A DNA stretch of 64,000 nucleotides from Gnomoniopsis sp. IMI 355080 (taxonomy: Eukaryota > Ascomycota > Sordariomycetes > Diaporthales > Gnomoniaceae). Numbering within the stretch: the first letter of the stretch is position 1; every line of letters begins with the position of its first letter. The stretch covers positions 124,001 through 188,000 of the forward strand of contig JAPEVC010000005.1 in NCBI GenBank assembly GCA_027946555.1, written 5' to 3'. The position numbers were made by a program, and so were the translations under genes. Below are positions 53,695 through 64,000 of this stretch, piece after piece. Under the pieces are notes generated by a model. It was not told the origin of the DNA and did not search any database. It saw only the letters and a list, made by a program, of their open reading frames with translations.

Positions 53695-56600
53695 CTAAGC
53701 CCTTCGAACTTTGTTCCAGATCCTTTTCATGACACCTTTGTCGCCCAAGGTGCCTTCAGTGTTCCAATGGTCCAGGCCCGAAAGCACATTCTCAATTTCC
53801 GCCTTGCTAGACTGTCCATCGCTCCAGCACGCGGCGCTTGTCTGGCCAATGGGCACGGCGGGTTCACTCCGCGCTGGATTCGACTTGTTCAAGTACGCAG
53901 CCTGCGGTTGCCACCCGTATATCAGTTCCTCGTTCGCCCGTAGGTCCGGCCTCGTAAGTGTCATCCGAAGTGTCATTTCTCGCGACGACATCGCATTGCT
54001 GGCGGATGAGTCGCTTGACATCGGTTTGTGGGGCATAGGTATTCTCCGAGCACCGCTTGACTGATGCAGCGGGTCCGTAGGGCTTCGTGTGGGCCGGTGG
54101 TGTCCAGGAGGCGGAGTGAGACCACCACCCAGCTGTGGTGTTTTGGGCGAGTCAGGGTCTGATATGCTGCTAGCATCTTCATGCACGCTCCCCTCATCCT
54201 CATCACCATCAAAATCCAGAAATGATCGCATATTTTCTGAAGCGTCTGAGTTTTTGTGTCGTTTTTGGCCTTTGATGATGTCGGACGCGAATGGTCTCTC
54301 TGCGGAGTCTTTGGCAGGGAAGCCGTACTGGACAGCCTCATCAAACTTGGAAGGCGTGGCGAGATATGCCCGCAATTTTTGTCTGGCCTCAGGATCCTGG
54401 TAATGTGCTGCTGTGGGGTCGATTTGAGGTGTTGGTTCGACTTGAAAATGCCTTGATGGGTTCATGACTGAAAGAGTTCGGGACAAACGTCGCTGTGTGA
54501 TAACGCTGGGCGTAGGCCTTTCCAGGGTCGGGCTTGCTGGAGCATCTTTGCTCGCTGGTCGACTTGCATTTATTGAGGTCCGACCGAACGGTAATTTTGA
54601 TATCGAGAGATGACGTCGAAAAGATGGGCGTCGGCTCTTGTTTGTCTGCGGGACCTCCTCCCGCAGGTTCGCGTGGTATTCATCCAAACCAAGCCCTAGG
54701 TCCAAATCCTCTTCCTCATCCAACCACCGAAAGCTGTCGTACAAACTCTGCCTCATGGGGTCCTTGCTGTTGGTTTCGAGTTGATGACCCATCGCGCTCG
54801 CCATTGAGTCCAGGCTGCCTCGCCTACTTGACAGAGTGGCTGTTGAGTGGTCGATTTCTGGAGTGAGGGCAAGACTAGTATCATGAGAACGAGCGGCTTT
54901 CGAGAAAGCCTCGGTGGCCGCTTCTAGGATGACACTTGCGCGAAGGTGCTTAATCAAGTTCACTTGCTCCTCTCGTGTCAAGTCTGCCTTGCTGATCTTT
55001 TGCTGAACGTTTAGAACCCAAGAGGAATCCGACTCAGCCGTGAAGCACGAGTCGCGCAGGTCCCGAAGATCTGGGACAGCTGTTAGAGTTTCGGGTGAGC
55101 TGTGGGCCGGGCGATGTTTCCAGTGTTTCGTGTTGTGTGATTTGTTGTAGTGTTTGAAGATGCGGTCCACGTCGTCAGCCTCCTGAGCGAATTGAAGACG
55201 TTCGAGGGCTGAGAAGTACTGCAAGGACACAGAAATGGTAGTGTTAGTGAGCGGTGATCATCAGATCAGGTGTGACAACAACGCAGGAGGAAAGGACGTC
55301 AACAAGAGCAGAAGAAAGGTGACTGGGACAGTAAGAAGGACTGAATGGGGAAAAAGCGTGGCTGATTGCTTTGACGCATCGAAGTGGAGGATAAAACGTG
55401 CGAGGCACTGCAGGAACGGGCCACAAGTCTCAAGTAGCATGTATGCAGAGCCACCCCAGTGTGGCCTGGTGCCCATCTCGGTGCTCCAGTGGAGACGTGC
55501 ATCGCATGGCAAAAGGGCAGTTTGAGTGGGGATGGACGAATTGACAGTTCCTGTCACTGCCAAGCGCCCCATGCACAAGCCCATGTCCATGTGCATAAGT
55601 CTCCTGGCAGGTGCAGATGAAGCCAGAAGTGAGCAGCGAGCGAGTGGCGGCACGAATCGACAAAGTGCCCACTACTCCTGCCCCAAAAATTGCTGGACGC
55701 TCAGACTACCACTCGGACAGCATAGATAGATACCGCCGTGGCAGATACTGGCCGGACCGGCTGTTGCGCAACCGCTGGGCACGCACACCGACACACCGGA
55801 CAAACTGCCACAGCAGTATCAGAAGAAGTATGGAAAATCCCGTTGTGGAATATGACACACAAACTGTGAGATCGGGCAGAATGGACGAATTTTGGGGCTG
55901 GAGGAGATGTATATCTTCGGACTTTACATGTGATGACGGGTGCACATACCCAACTTGGGAGGCCACTCCGGGCTCCAGGTCCCAATACGTAGGATGAACA
56001 AAGTTGTGGGGAAAAGTCTTTTGCGTCTCTGGGGAAAAATAGAATCGAAGAAAAGAATCGAAAAAAATCGGATAGAAACTCTGTTTGATGGACTTCCTGG
56101 GCGGACCGAACAGTGCACGGGAATTGGAAGAGACGAACAGGCGAGGTTTCCAGCTAAGCACGGATAGAAAGGAAAAGAAAAGGGCAAAGGTGGGGGGGGG
56201 GGGCAAAACCAGATCAGTGCCATAATAGACGTTGAGTAAGAGAGTCCCACCACCAAAGAGAATCCAATCAGTCCGAATTAGGATCGACGTCGATCATCGT
56301 TGAATTGCAGGAAAGAATTGGCGCGATTCATCAGGATGGATGTCACCATGGCAGCACGGCAGTCACGAGCCGCGCCCAAGCCGACGCTGCACCCACTCCG
56401 GGGTCTCAGCATTTTGATGTTCCTTCTCCCGTGCCGTACGAGAAGAAAGGCGAAGCAATGGGGCCGTTGGCTGATATCACACGACCCACACCGTCCGGGC
56501 TGCGCGATAGTGAAGCGGAGAAGAGTACGCCAGCTTTGGGAAGAAGGTTTGACAATTATTGACAAGACCATCGACTGTCAAATTCCCAGCTCGGCCTAGC

Positions 56601-57981
56601 CTGCACTCTGCCCACGCCCAGTCCCGGATTGCTGGGTTCCCGGAACGGGGTCACTAAACCCTTCCAGCTCTAGCCCAGTGAGCCTCAAACGCCGGCTGCG
56701 CGGCTGAGCGACCAAATGCATCTCTGCAATTTTGTTTTCGCACGTACTGCTTTGACCTAGGTGTAGTAGTGGCTTGCTATGCCCGGCCTACTCTGCGCAC
56801 CTTGCACACAATGCGCACATTGCGCGCCGTGACCGGCGTCTCATCAACAGACGCGGTCTCCCTCCTGATATACGTAGCAGCATCCCTTCACTTGACGGAC
56901 CTGGGAGGTGCACGCTCCTCGGCGCTCTGTCCGCTGCCGTCAGAGGAGGCCGCCAACCTGCGGACGGCAAGAATATAAATTGCATCACTCGAGCCGAAAA
57001 TACAAAGACGGGTCAGACGAGGGCAGTCTTTTGCTCCCGATTGGGCACATGTGCTGAAACTAACCAACGGCCCGGGGAAGCTCAGACAACGCGGGAAATT
57101 CCACGTGCAGAGTAAGCCACAAGAAAAACGGCAGGACTGCAAAACAAAAACGTGGGGAGAAATGACATGTCAACGCGAGAGCAGCCAAGACTTCAAGCTC
57201 TTCACCGAGTGTTTCGATGCAAGACAGACTACCAAAAGGAAAGTTGCAGGCAAAACAAAAAAAACGTACCTTTCTCTGTATCGCCTGGGGTAGCGCTTCG
57301 TACTCTTCCCTCGTAATAGTCGGCTGTGGTCCTCGGCTTTCCACGTCCATCGAGTCGTTCAACAAGTCCTTCCGGCCGTTTGGGTCGCCTGACGCGGGTC
57401 GAGTGGGCGGTGGTACCATTTTTCCTAAGTGGTTGCTCACGCTGTCCACATAGGTCGCATCGTCACTGTCCCTGAATCCTCCAGCTTTGAAGAAGTTGGC
57501 GTCCAGATTCCTCCCGTCGTCAAAGCCGTGTGTCTGATCGCTCTTCTTTGCCCAAAATTGCATCGGGCTTCCGGACCTGGCGTTGCCGGTCTTGGGTGCT
57601 GATTGCGGTCTCCACTGCATGTTCTTCATGGTGTCGGCTCCAGCCGAGTTCGAATCACTCGAGCTCAACCCGTTATCGAAGGGCTCCGACAGTCCGGGCA
57701 CCATCCTGGGTGCCGACTCAACGAGTCGACTCCTCAGGGGGAAAATATGATTTGTGGTGACCGGGGACGGTCCAGTGGGTGAGGGCGTCGTGTCAAAAAA
57801 TGTCTTCTCGTACAGGGGCGGCGGGCTAGTGGCGATGGATACGGTATGCGCGGTAGAGTTGATGGTTGTACTTGAAGCCACAGAACATATGTCAACTTCG
57901 ATGTCCGTCTTTTGAAGAGCTCTTGACGGCAGATGGATGTGGTCGCTGTAGATGGATTGTAGAGGTCCAGTGAGGAACGAG

Positions 57982-58048
<67 letters not shown>

Positions 58049-58415
58049 ATTCAATTTGGTTTTCGTGATCGAGACGTAGTTCGGCGAGATCTAGGAAGGA
58101 GTCCGGACGAGTCGTCCCCTTTGAGAGGAGCAGAGTGTCTGTATTTGGTGGACAGGGAGCAGAGAACAGCAGTGGGTCCAGGTCAGTTAGCCGTAGATCT
58201 GGATCTCGCGATGGTTTTGATTCACCGCCAGAGACAATCTCATCACGGTCCAGGTGCCCCATGATTTCGGGAAGAGCTAGGGCGTCGCCATTGGTACGTG
58301 TCGTGGTACCTGAGAAAAACAACCCCGTCTGCAGGCGTATGCCACCTCCTTCTTGTTTGGTGGCGCATCCCCTCCCCAGGGAGGCATGCTCATCAGAGGC
58401 CGGACTGGACGACAT
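53695..58415 (-). CDS. Uncharacterised ascomycete protein with poly-Asn tract, split by a 2 kb intron
   Basis: Two large exons, 57270-58415 and 53695-55218, join in phase 0 to about 889 residues. The donor is AAG|GTACGT and the acceptor TTGCAG|TAC. The junction reads EEYEALPQAIQRKYFSALER, which I remember as a conserved block in uncharacterised ascomycete proteins. Each exon alone is open-ended at this side: the second has no good ATG, and the first runs into featureless sequence. Exon 1 carries 22 consecutive Asn codons. Exon 2 has an acidic DEEEDLDLGLGLDEY patch, many SP/TP sites and a basic end (KGVMKRIWNKVRRA). There is no catalytic motif. ATG 58415 is the first in frame; an upstream exon is possible. 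Confidence 0.65.
55219..57269 (-). other. Probable 2,051-base intron
   Basis: Bounded by GTACGT and a pyrimidine-containing TTTCTGTGTCCTTGCAG. It contains no recognisable gene on either strand and has a G12-like tract near 56190-56202. Typical introns in this window are 47-190 bases, so this is more than ten times longer. Confidence 0.5.
57981..58046. repeat. (GTT)22 microsatellite encoding poly-Asn
   Basis: Perfect run of 22 GTT triplets on the plus strand, read as 22 AAC (Asn) codons on the minus strand within the unknown protein. Such a pure run is prone to length change between strains. Confidence 0.92.
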
Positions 58416-61400
58416 CTCGCTGAAACCAGGGTTGGCGTCGCAGGGGATCGCTCCTAGCTTCCTAGGCCTGGGGTATAATGGGCAAATGGGCGCTTGTCCT
58501 ATGAGTGGTGCAGTAGCATTTGCATCCACTCGTTCGGTAAACTTGGGGGAGTCACCTTGGGCCCCACAGCTTCGTACAAGGGGGGGCGCGCTGTGTTATA
58601 AGACTCGGGATGCACGGAAGCCTGGGCAGCGCTCAAGCGAGGCTGGTTGCTGGTTGCTGGTTTTCTGTTGGCGGAGCTGGACGGGTAGTGCGGGCTGTCT
58701 TTCGAGCCGTGAAATGCTGCTGCTGGCCCACCGTTGATTGATCTGCCTACGTGGTGCCAACGACGCCGAAAGCTTTTGACCGGGTGGCACAAGGGTTATA
58801 AAACAGAGATGCTCCAAGACTGATGCTCCATGTTCGAGAAAGTTGTTCAACGCAGACGGATGGCTTTCGGAAGGGTCGCAGCTGTTGGCCCTCTGCAACA
58901 TCTGATAGGGGTCCCAAGGCTTCCAGAAGCCAGTCTCATTGGAGGGCCTCTCCTGCCCAGAAGAAAAGATTGAATCGCTCCAGGCCGCTCGTCCAGGTGG
59001 GTAGCCCACAGGGGCCCCCCAGCCACGTCTTCGGGTACCTACAGCATGCTGAGAGCATCCAAACCTGCCACACAGAGCATCACAAACCCCCAAGTTCCTG
59101 GGACGGAAGCTTGTTCCAACGAGACGAAACGGAGCTTCGGGGATTACAGCGCCATTGTGCATGCGTCTCATCCACAGACTGTTGCATTCTTTCGTGTGTG
59201 TAATTTGCTGAAATGCATCGAGATCCGGTGCGACCGCAGTGCCGACCAGGAACCGACCAGGAACCAAACAGCAATCGTGCAGTCGGACTAGAGATGAACC
59301 TTGCGCCCTTCACGAGGCAGTGACCTGTCAGCATGTCCGGGCAGATCGTGTGTTTCACAGCTGTGTGTGCTGTCGTGCCACAAACATGCCAACTGCCGGA
59401 TACCTGAGGAAGATTGTCACAACACGTCTCACATCAGCACTCTCTCTCTGGTGCACGAGCTCTACCAATCCCTTGGCCTTCCCATTCGAATTTTATTAGC
59501 TGCTCGTAATCAGTGATTCACCCGGCAATTAAATGTACCGGCGTACTAGGTAGGTACGTAAGCATAGCTGGTCGGAGTAAACGCCGCAAAGAATTTGTGC
59601 ATTGAAGAAATGCAACCCCACGGACAGCGTACCTGCGTATCGACGTTGAATTAAGAGACAAGGAATGGCCCAGCGGCCAGTCAGAAGCACGAGATTGCAA
59701 TCTCTGCTCGGTGCCAGCCTCTGTTGGGAGAAGGAAAGCAACGGCGTGAGACAGATGCGCCTCGTCGTGGTTCGTTGTGGACGAGGTACTGGATTCGCCA
59801 TGTTGCCGTCGTGTCCCAGACGAGCTTCGAGTCCTCCGCATGGCGTCGGGCTTGGATCGAAGCTTCCATCGAGGCGAACTTCCTGGAAAGTCTTAGCCTC
59901 CCTCCACGCATGCAGCTCATAAATCCACTTTGCAACCCTGGAGAGCCGCAATTTTCGGGATTCGCCGTATGCGCAGCCCCAAGACCCCAGTGACATGAGC
60001 GGAATTGCACTCAGCTGATGATTGTGGAGAAACAACCTGCAGGACTCGCAGGGGATGAAGGGGCTAGTAACGAGTGATTGGGCAGTGATACGCGTCGTGA
60101 CAGTTTGTTATGGTTCAATCTGATGATTCTAAACGCCTTCCAGATCTGCCTTTCAGAAGAACCTAGCATCATGTTTCCGTTTCCTGGTGCGCCGAGAACC
60201 ACAATTGAAACAGCCGGCCGGCCCAGCACTGATGCGCTGCGCTCGACACACTCAGTGCCGCTATCACATGTGAGATGACACGCGCAGGGGACGCGGGAGA
60301 AACACGTGAAGGGATGAACCAGGTCTCAGAAGGACGGCATATACAGATTTATCTGTCCCAGGTAGAGGCGTTGCTGAGCACCTTGCAGGATGTTTCAAAA
60401 AGTGACAGGATATTCTTGAACACCGACCGGAACGTAGGATGTCGGAGTGTCAACTGTAATTGGAAAACACACAAAACAAGAAGAACGAATGACCCGATGC
60501 GACTTGCTGGCCAGACAGGGCAGTTCGCAGGCCTTGGGCCCTGAGGGCCTCATCTCCGCATGACGTGCATGCGCATGCGCATGCGACTTCGAGAGCGAAG
60601 GGTGATCACCTTCTCTAAGGGAACCCCGGCGGCCCTACCGACGTTGCAACAAATTAGAAAATGTGGAAATTGAGCGTCGGCTTTAAATGAGACTTCTATT
60701 TATTCCCGCTGTCAAAACCAGGTTTTCAAAGGCAGGAAAAGGAAAATAAAGAAACTATGTACAGCTTGTGATCGGGAGAGTGCACATCAGAATAACCTAT
60801 GCCTGGGCCAAGACTCCACTGCCAGCTCTACCCCACGACGGAGAATTCCCGGTGTCCAGTCACTTGGGCCAGCTCGAAAGTGAGAAATCATCAGCTCTTG
60901 GGCATAAACCTTGTGCCGAGTTGAGGCGATCACTGTCAATTGAGAGATTGGAGGGTATAACTCAGTTGGGAATCCGAAGTTTCACGGTGATCGCCTGTCC
61001 TGATCTCGTAAAGCTTACGGCACCTGTCATCGAAAAGATCTATCTGTCTTTGGAGACGAATTATTACGGCTTGCCAGCCATCCGCAGACACTCCACATAG
61101 CTCATTTCTACAGCAATCAGTTCAGTGACTTAAATTACAACTAAAAGACCGATTTGAAGTGTAGCTCGTTGGCTTGATGCAACAGGACATGTCGTAGTGC
61201 ACCGAATTATATATGTCAATATGTTCCGCGAACACCATTTGGTCCATTTATTAGATAGCAGATACTACGTATGCGTAGTACAATACGTATCTAAGTACCC
61301 AGGTATCTCTCAGATGAGGTACGAGAAATCCTTCTAGAAAGGATGTAGTGCGACCCAATCGGCAGGCCATCCCCTTGAGCTATGGGACCTGGAGACTTCA

Positions 61401-61997
61401 ATCAGTCTCTCAATCTTGACAAAAGACACTGAGGTTGCTCGGTACAGCGCAAGGCTGAGGTCTCATCAGCCTTATGTGGGAACGTGACTAGGTATGCCAC
61501 CCAATGACACACTCGCCCGTCAGAAGACGGGTCACGGTGGAGCTGCGTTGTACCACCGAGATTTGGACCGTATTATTCTTAAATGAGCCTGCGACTCTAA
61601 ATGATCTCATAAGATGGATCAACACAACTCTCACGAGATAGGTCTTGTATTTGCGTATCATTCGAATTCTCTTCACGGCTGTGTCGTCTTACCCTGAGCC
61701 TGGGCAGGGATCAAGGCTGAACAATCTGACCAATGGTCTTATATCATTTTCACAAGCCTTGTCGCCCCCGGCGGCCGTCTATCAAGACTCGATATCCCTG
61801 AATAGAAGGCCTGTGTGATCTCTTGACGTCTTCAAATTGTTGCCTGAGGACTATTATGAAGCATTATCTGACTCAAGGAAACCGCAAAGCCCAGTCAAGG
61901 TTATAAGCATCTCAGCATCTGCCGAGGCTTGTTCTCCCGCAGCTCTTAGTCTTCAATGTTCGCCGAGTTTGTGTTGCCCTAGCAATCATACCATTGC
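58416..61997. other. 3.6 kb gene-poor region
   Basis: Upstream of the poly-Asn gene. One minus-strand frame of 223 codons (58596-59267) is present, but its translation has no recognisable features and starts without clear context; it could hide a 5' exon. The remainder shows only short frames. It includes an alternating GCATGC run (60565-60586), an ACTAGGTAGGTACGTA motif (59545) and an imperfect palindrome around ACGTATGCGTAGTACAATACGT (about 61267-61290). Confidence 0.45.
60565..60586. repeat. Alternating GCATGC repeat
   Basis: GTGCATGCGCATGCGCATGC, about three copies of GCATGC, a purine-pyrimidine alternating and self-complementary stretch that could adopt Z-DNA or cruciform structure. Intergenic. 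Confidence 0.7.
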
Positions 61998-63840
61998 CTA
62001 ATGGCTACCGTCCCTATCATCACCATACTCGGTGTACGTTTCACCGACAGTACTGCCGATGGGATCATAGTATTCGAACACTTCAGGCTTGCTTCGCGCA
62101 CTGCCTTCAATGGCAGAAGCAGTCGTAACAGCAGGCGCAACAAATTTAGACTAGTAAGACAGGTTAGCGTATTTCCAAGTCTTGCCCGCGGAAACTGGAC
62201 AGTGGCTCTTACGATTCCCGTCTTTCGATCATATGACTTGTAAGACCAACCGAGTCTCTTGCCACCACCACCGGGCAGATCAACAACGAATTGGGGAATG
62301 TTGAAGCCAGCGATGGAGCCGCGTATCTCTGCCTCTATGTCCAGCATGGATTGGAGGGAGGTCCTCATATGTTCGTTCATCTTGATCATGTCGCAAATAT
62401 AGACGTAGTACTACAAAATCCATGAATTATTCGCCACTTCCAGACATTCCGATATTGGACTTACTGGGGAAATATTATTCTCTGCTAGGCTTCTGATCAA
62501 AAGGGACATTGTATCAACATTGTCGTTCACGCCTTTGAGCAGCACTGTCTGGTTTCTCACGGTTACACGAGCCTCTCGCAATAGCTGTGCTGCCTCTCGG
62601 GTAATCCACGAAATTTCGTCTGGATGGTTGAAGTGAGTATGCCAAGCAACAGACTTTCCCGCTTGTTCTGCCTTTGCCGCAACGCGGGCCAAAGCAGCAG
62701 CCCACCCGTCGCTCTGGTCGAGAATGCGAACTGGTGCAACCGCCAAGCCTTTGGACGCAAAACGGAATCGGCGAATGTGCGGAATAGCGATGAGCCGTTC
62801 GCCTATGTATTGGATCTGATCCGGTTCTAGGTAGTAGGAATCACCACCGGAGACCACAACGTCCTGGATTCGAGGGGTGGCCTCGATATAATCAAAAATT
62901 GCGTCCCATCGCCGCCGGGTAGGCTTGAAGAAAGTCTTGGTTACACTATCGGTGTGAGCGCCGACAGCATAGGAGCGAGTGCAAAAAACGCAATAGGTAG
63001 GGCAGACGGAAGTTGCTGCTTTCTTTGTCAGTTTCCCAACCACTGGTTTTTTTTTTTTACAATAGTTTAAATCTGATAATTGGGTAAATCACCAAGAAAT
63101 AGCGCTCGGTCTGGGTATCTGTGGACCAGTCCCGGTACGGGCGAATCGGCAGTCTCGTGCAAGGAGTCCAGCGTCAGTTTTGGATGATCCGGGAGCATTA
63201 CGGACTTCAAGGGGAGGAACTGCCGGAAGATTGGATCATCGCGAGGATTTTTCCAATCAATTCGACTTAGAACATATGGTCTTTTTCGTGGCATTAGTTC
63301 TTGCACATATTGAGGGAGCTGTAGCATACTAACGTGACTCGAATGGCCATTGTTGAAGCATCAACGCCTTCGAAGATGTCCTCAATGAGGTCTTCTTTAC
63401 TTTGAGATTGCACAAAACCTTTGCCGTATGGAACCATATCAGGCAAGACGGCGTGTAGGAACTTCCAAAGCTTGGGTTTGCCTTGAACAGTGTTGGCGAT
63501 CTAGACATTGATGTGTTAGCGCGACTTTGTCAACTCTGTTCGAGGCAGCTTGGTCACTGCTTACACTCCATTGGTACGAGAGGAATTCACTAGCTGCCAC
63601 ATTCTTAAAGACCGACACTCGGCGCCAAAATTCTTCTCCTCTTTGACTCGCGGGAGCAACCGGCCCATGTCGAGCGAAGGGTGTCTGAGTAGGCTGTATC
63701 TCGTGTGCAACCGCGGCAACTGTTGCACTCTGACTTATGTGGCGACAAGTGACGCCGGAGGAAACCCTAAAGATAGGTCTTCGCAGGGCACTCGGTGACA
63801 TGACTGACGAGAAGATCTTGAGACTGCGAGAAGTCCGCAT
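61998..63840 (-). CDS. L-lysine 2,3-aminomutase-like radical SAM enzyme
   Basis: Six exons are inferred: 63565-63840, 63334-63500, 63093-63280, 62465-63018, 62213-62410 and 61998-62150, giving 511 residues. The start (MRTSRSLKIFSSVMSPSALR) is basic and hydroxylated with no acidic residues, like a mitochondrial presequence. The junction MAIRVTPYVLSRIDWKNP needs the intron ending CGAAAAAG. TDSPVPGLVHRYPDRALFLA precedes the radical SAM cluster motif CPTYCVFCTRSYAVG (Cys216, 220, 223). VVSGGDSYYL, WHTHFNHPDEI and VLLKGVNDNVDTM follow, then YYVYICDM and the C-terminal FNIPQFVVDLPGGGGKRLG with a PLP-binding Lys in this region in bacterial relatives. Bacterial enzymes convert lysine to beta-lysine or modify EF-P. 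The fungal role is unknown. The intron before the cluster contains a T10-like run. Confidence 0.87.
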
Positions 63841-64000
63841 ACGGCTTTGCTGTTTTTCTCGTCGATGTTCTGCTTTTTCTTCGATTTAGCGCAGACTGCG
63901 CCCGCACAATGTTTGAAGCACGAGCTCTGTGGAGAAGCGGTTGTGTGTTGCAAGTACCCGTCTTGTATTTGTTTGTTTCCTGGCATTCGACATCAGAGTT
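63841..64000. other. Promoter region of the aminomutase gene, cut by the right edge
   Basis: 160 bases upstream of the ATG at 63840; no other gene visible. Confidence 0.4.

Noticed and set aside
58596..59267. 223-codon minus-strand frame upstream of the poly-Asn gene
   Set aside because: No recognisable domain and no clear splice link to the downstream exon; kept only as a possible 5' exon, not called as a gene.
63067..63327. Separate start ATGCTACAG for the aminomutase middle segment
   Set aside because: The ATG lies inside a 53-base intron; splicing CAC|GTTAGT to AAAAAG|ACC restores the conserved TPYVLSRIDW reading.
1..64000. Biosynthetic gene cluster, CRISPR array or intact transposon
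   Set aside because: No PKS, NRPS or terpene synthase signature, no regularly spaced repeats, and no transposase or reverse transcriptase reading were found.

Overview
This window looks like nuclear DNA from a filamentous ascomycete (Pezizomycotina). The evidence is short GT..AG introns with CTAAC/CTGAC-type branch sites, moderately GC-rich genes on both strands with 0.1-4 kb spacers, and proteins of fungal type: a Fen2/Liz1-like transporter, a GT90 protein, Acl4 and Mus81. I cannot name the species; Dothideomycetes is only a guess. No rRNA, CRISPR array or intact transposon was recognised.

Layout. 0-9 kb: C-terminal tail of a membrane protein cut by the left edge, a mitochondrial-type rhomboid protease (-), GMP synthase (-, 9 exons), a small Tma17-like coiled-coil protein (+) and an unknown low-complexity protein (-). 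9-16 kb: gene-poor apart from an 11-exon MFS vitamin/anion transporter (-). 16-25 kb: dense housekeeping cluster with an SBPase/FBPase-like phosphatase (+), the Tls1/C9orf78-type splicing factor (-), acylphosphatase (+), the ribosome-biogenesis WD protein Pwp1 (-), the spliceosomal helicase Prp16 (+) and a DUF427 protein (-). 25-29 kb: gene-poor, with degenerate coding traces and a small secreted six-cysteine peptide (-). 29-44.5 kb: Rpl4 chaperone Acl4 (+), family X DNA polymerase (-), archaemetzincin (-), the PRMT1-type arginine methyltransferase (+), phosphoacetylglucosamine mutase (-), Mus81 nuclease (+), riboflavin synthase (-). 44.5-46.2 kb: a spacer with a decayed CorA-like fragment. 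46-52 kb: SDH1 flavoprotein (+) and a GT90 glycosyltransferase (-). 53.7-58.4 kb: a poly-Asn protein whose two large exons appear to be joined by a 2 kb intron (-). 62-63.8 kb: a lysine 2,3-aminomutase-like radical SAM enzyme with a mitochondrial-type leader (-).

The genes do not form an operon or biosynthetic cluster. Themes recur: RNA processing (Prp16, Tls1-like), ribosome assembly (Pwp1, Acl4), genome repair (Pol X, Mus81) and mitochondria/redox (SDH1, rhomboid, riboflavin synthase, aminomutase leader). Several pairs are divergent with short shared promoters (gua1/Tma17-like, Tls1-like/acylphosphatase, Pwp1/Prp16), and several are tightly convergent (Prp16/DUF427, Mus81/RIB5).

Exon structures were built by hand from splice consensus, reading phase and family conservation, and every joined model keeps frame. 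The points most worth checking are a 98-codon open extension in frame after the phosphoacetylglucosamine mutase stop, the 2 kb intron, the secreted six-cysteine peptide, the fungal aminomutase and the SBPase-like enzyme.
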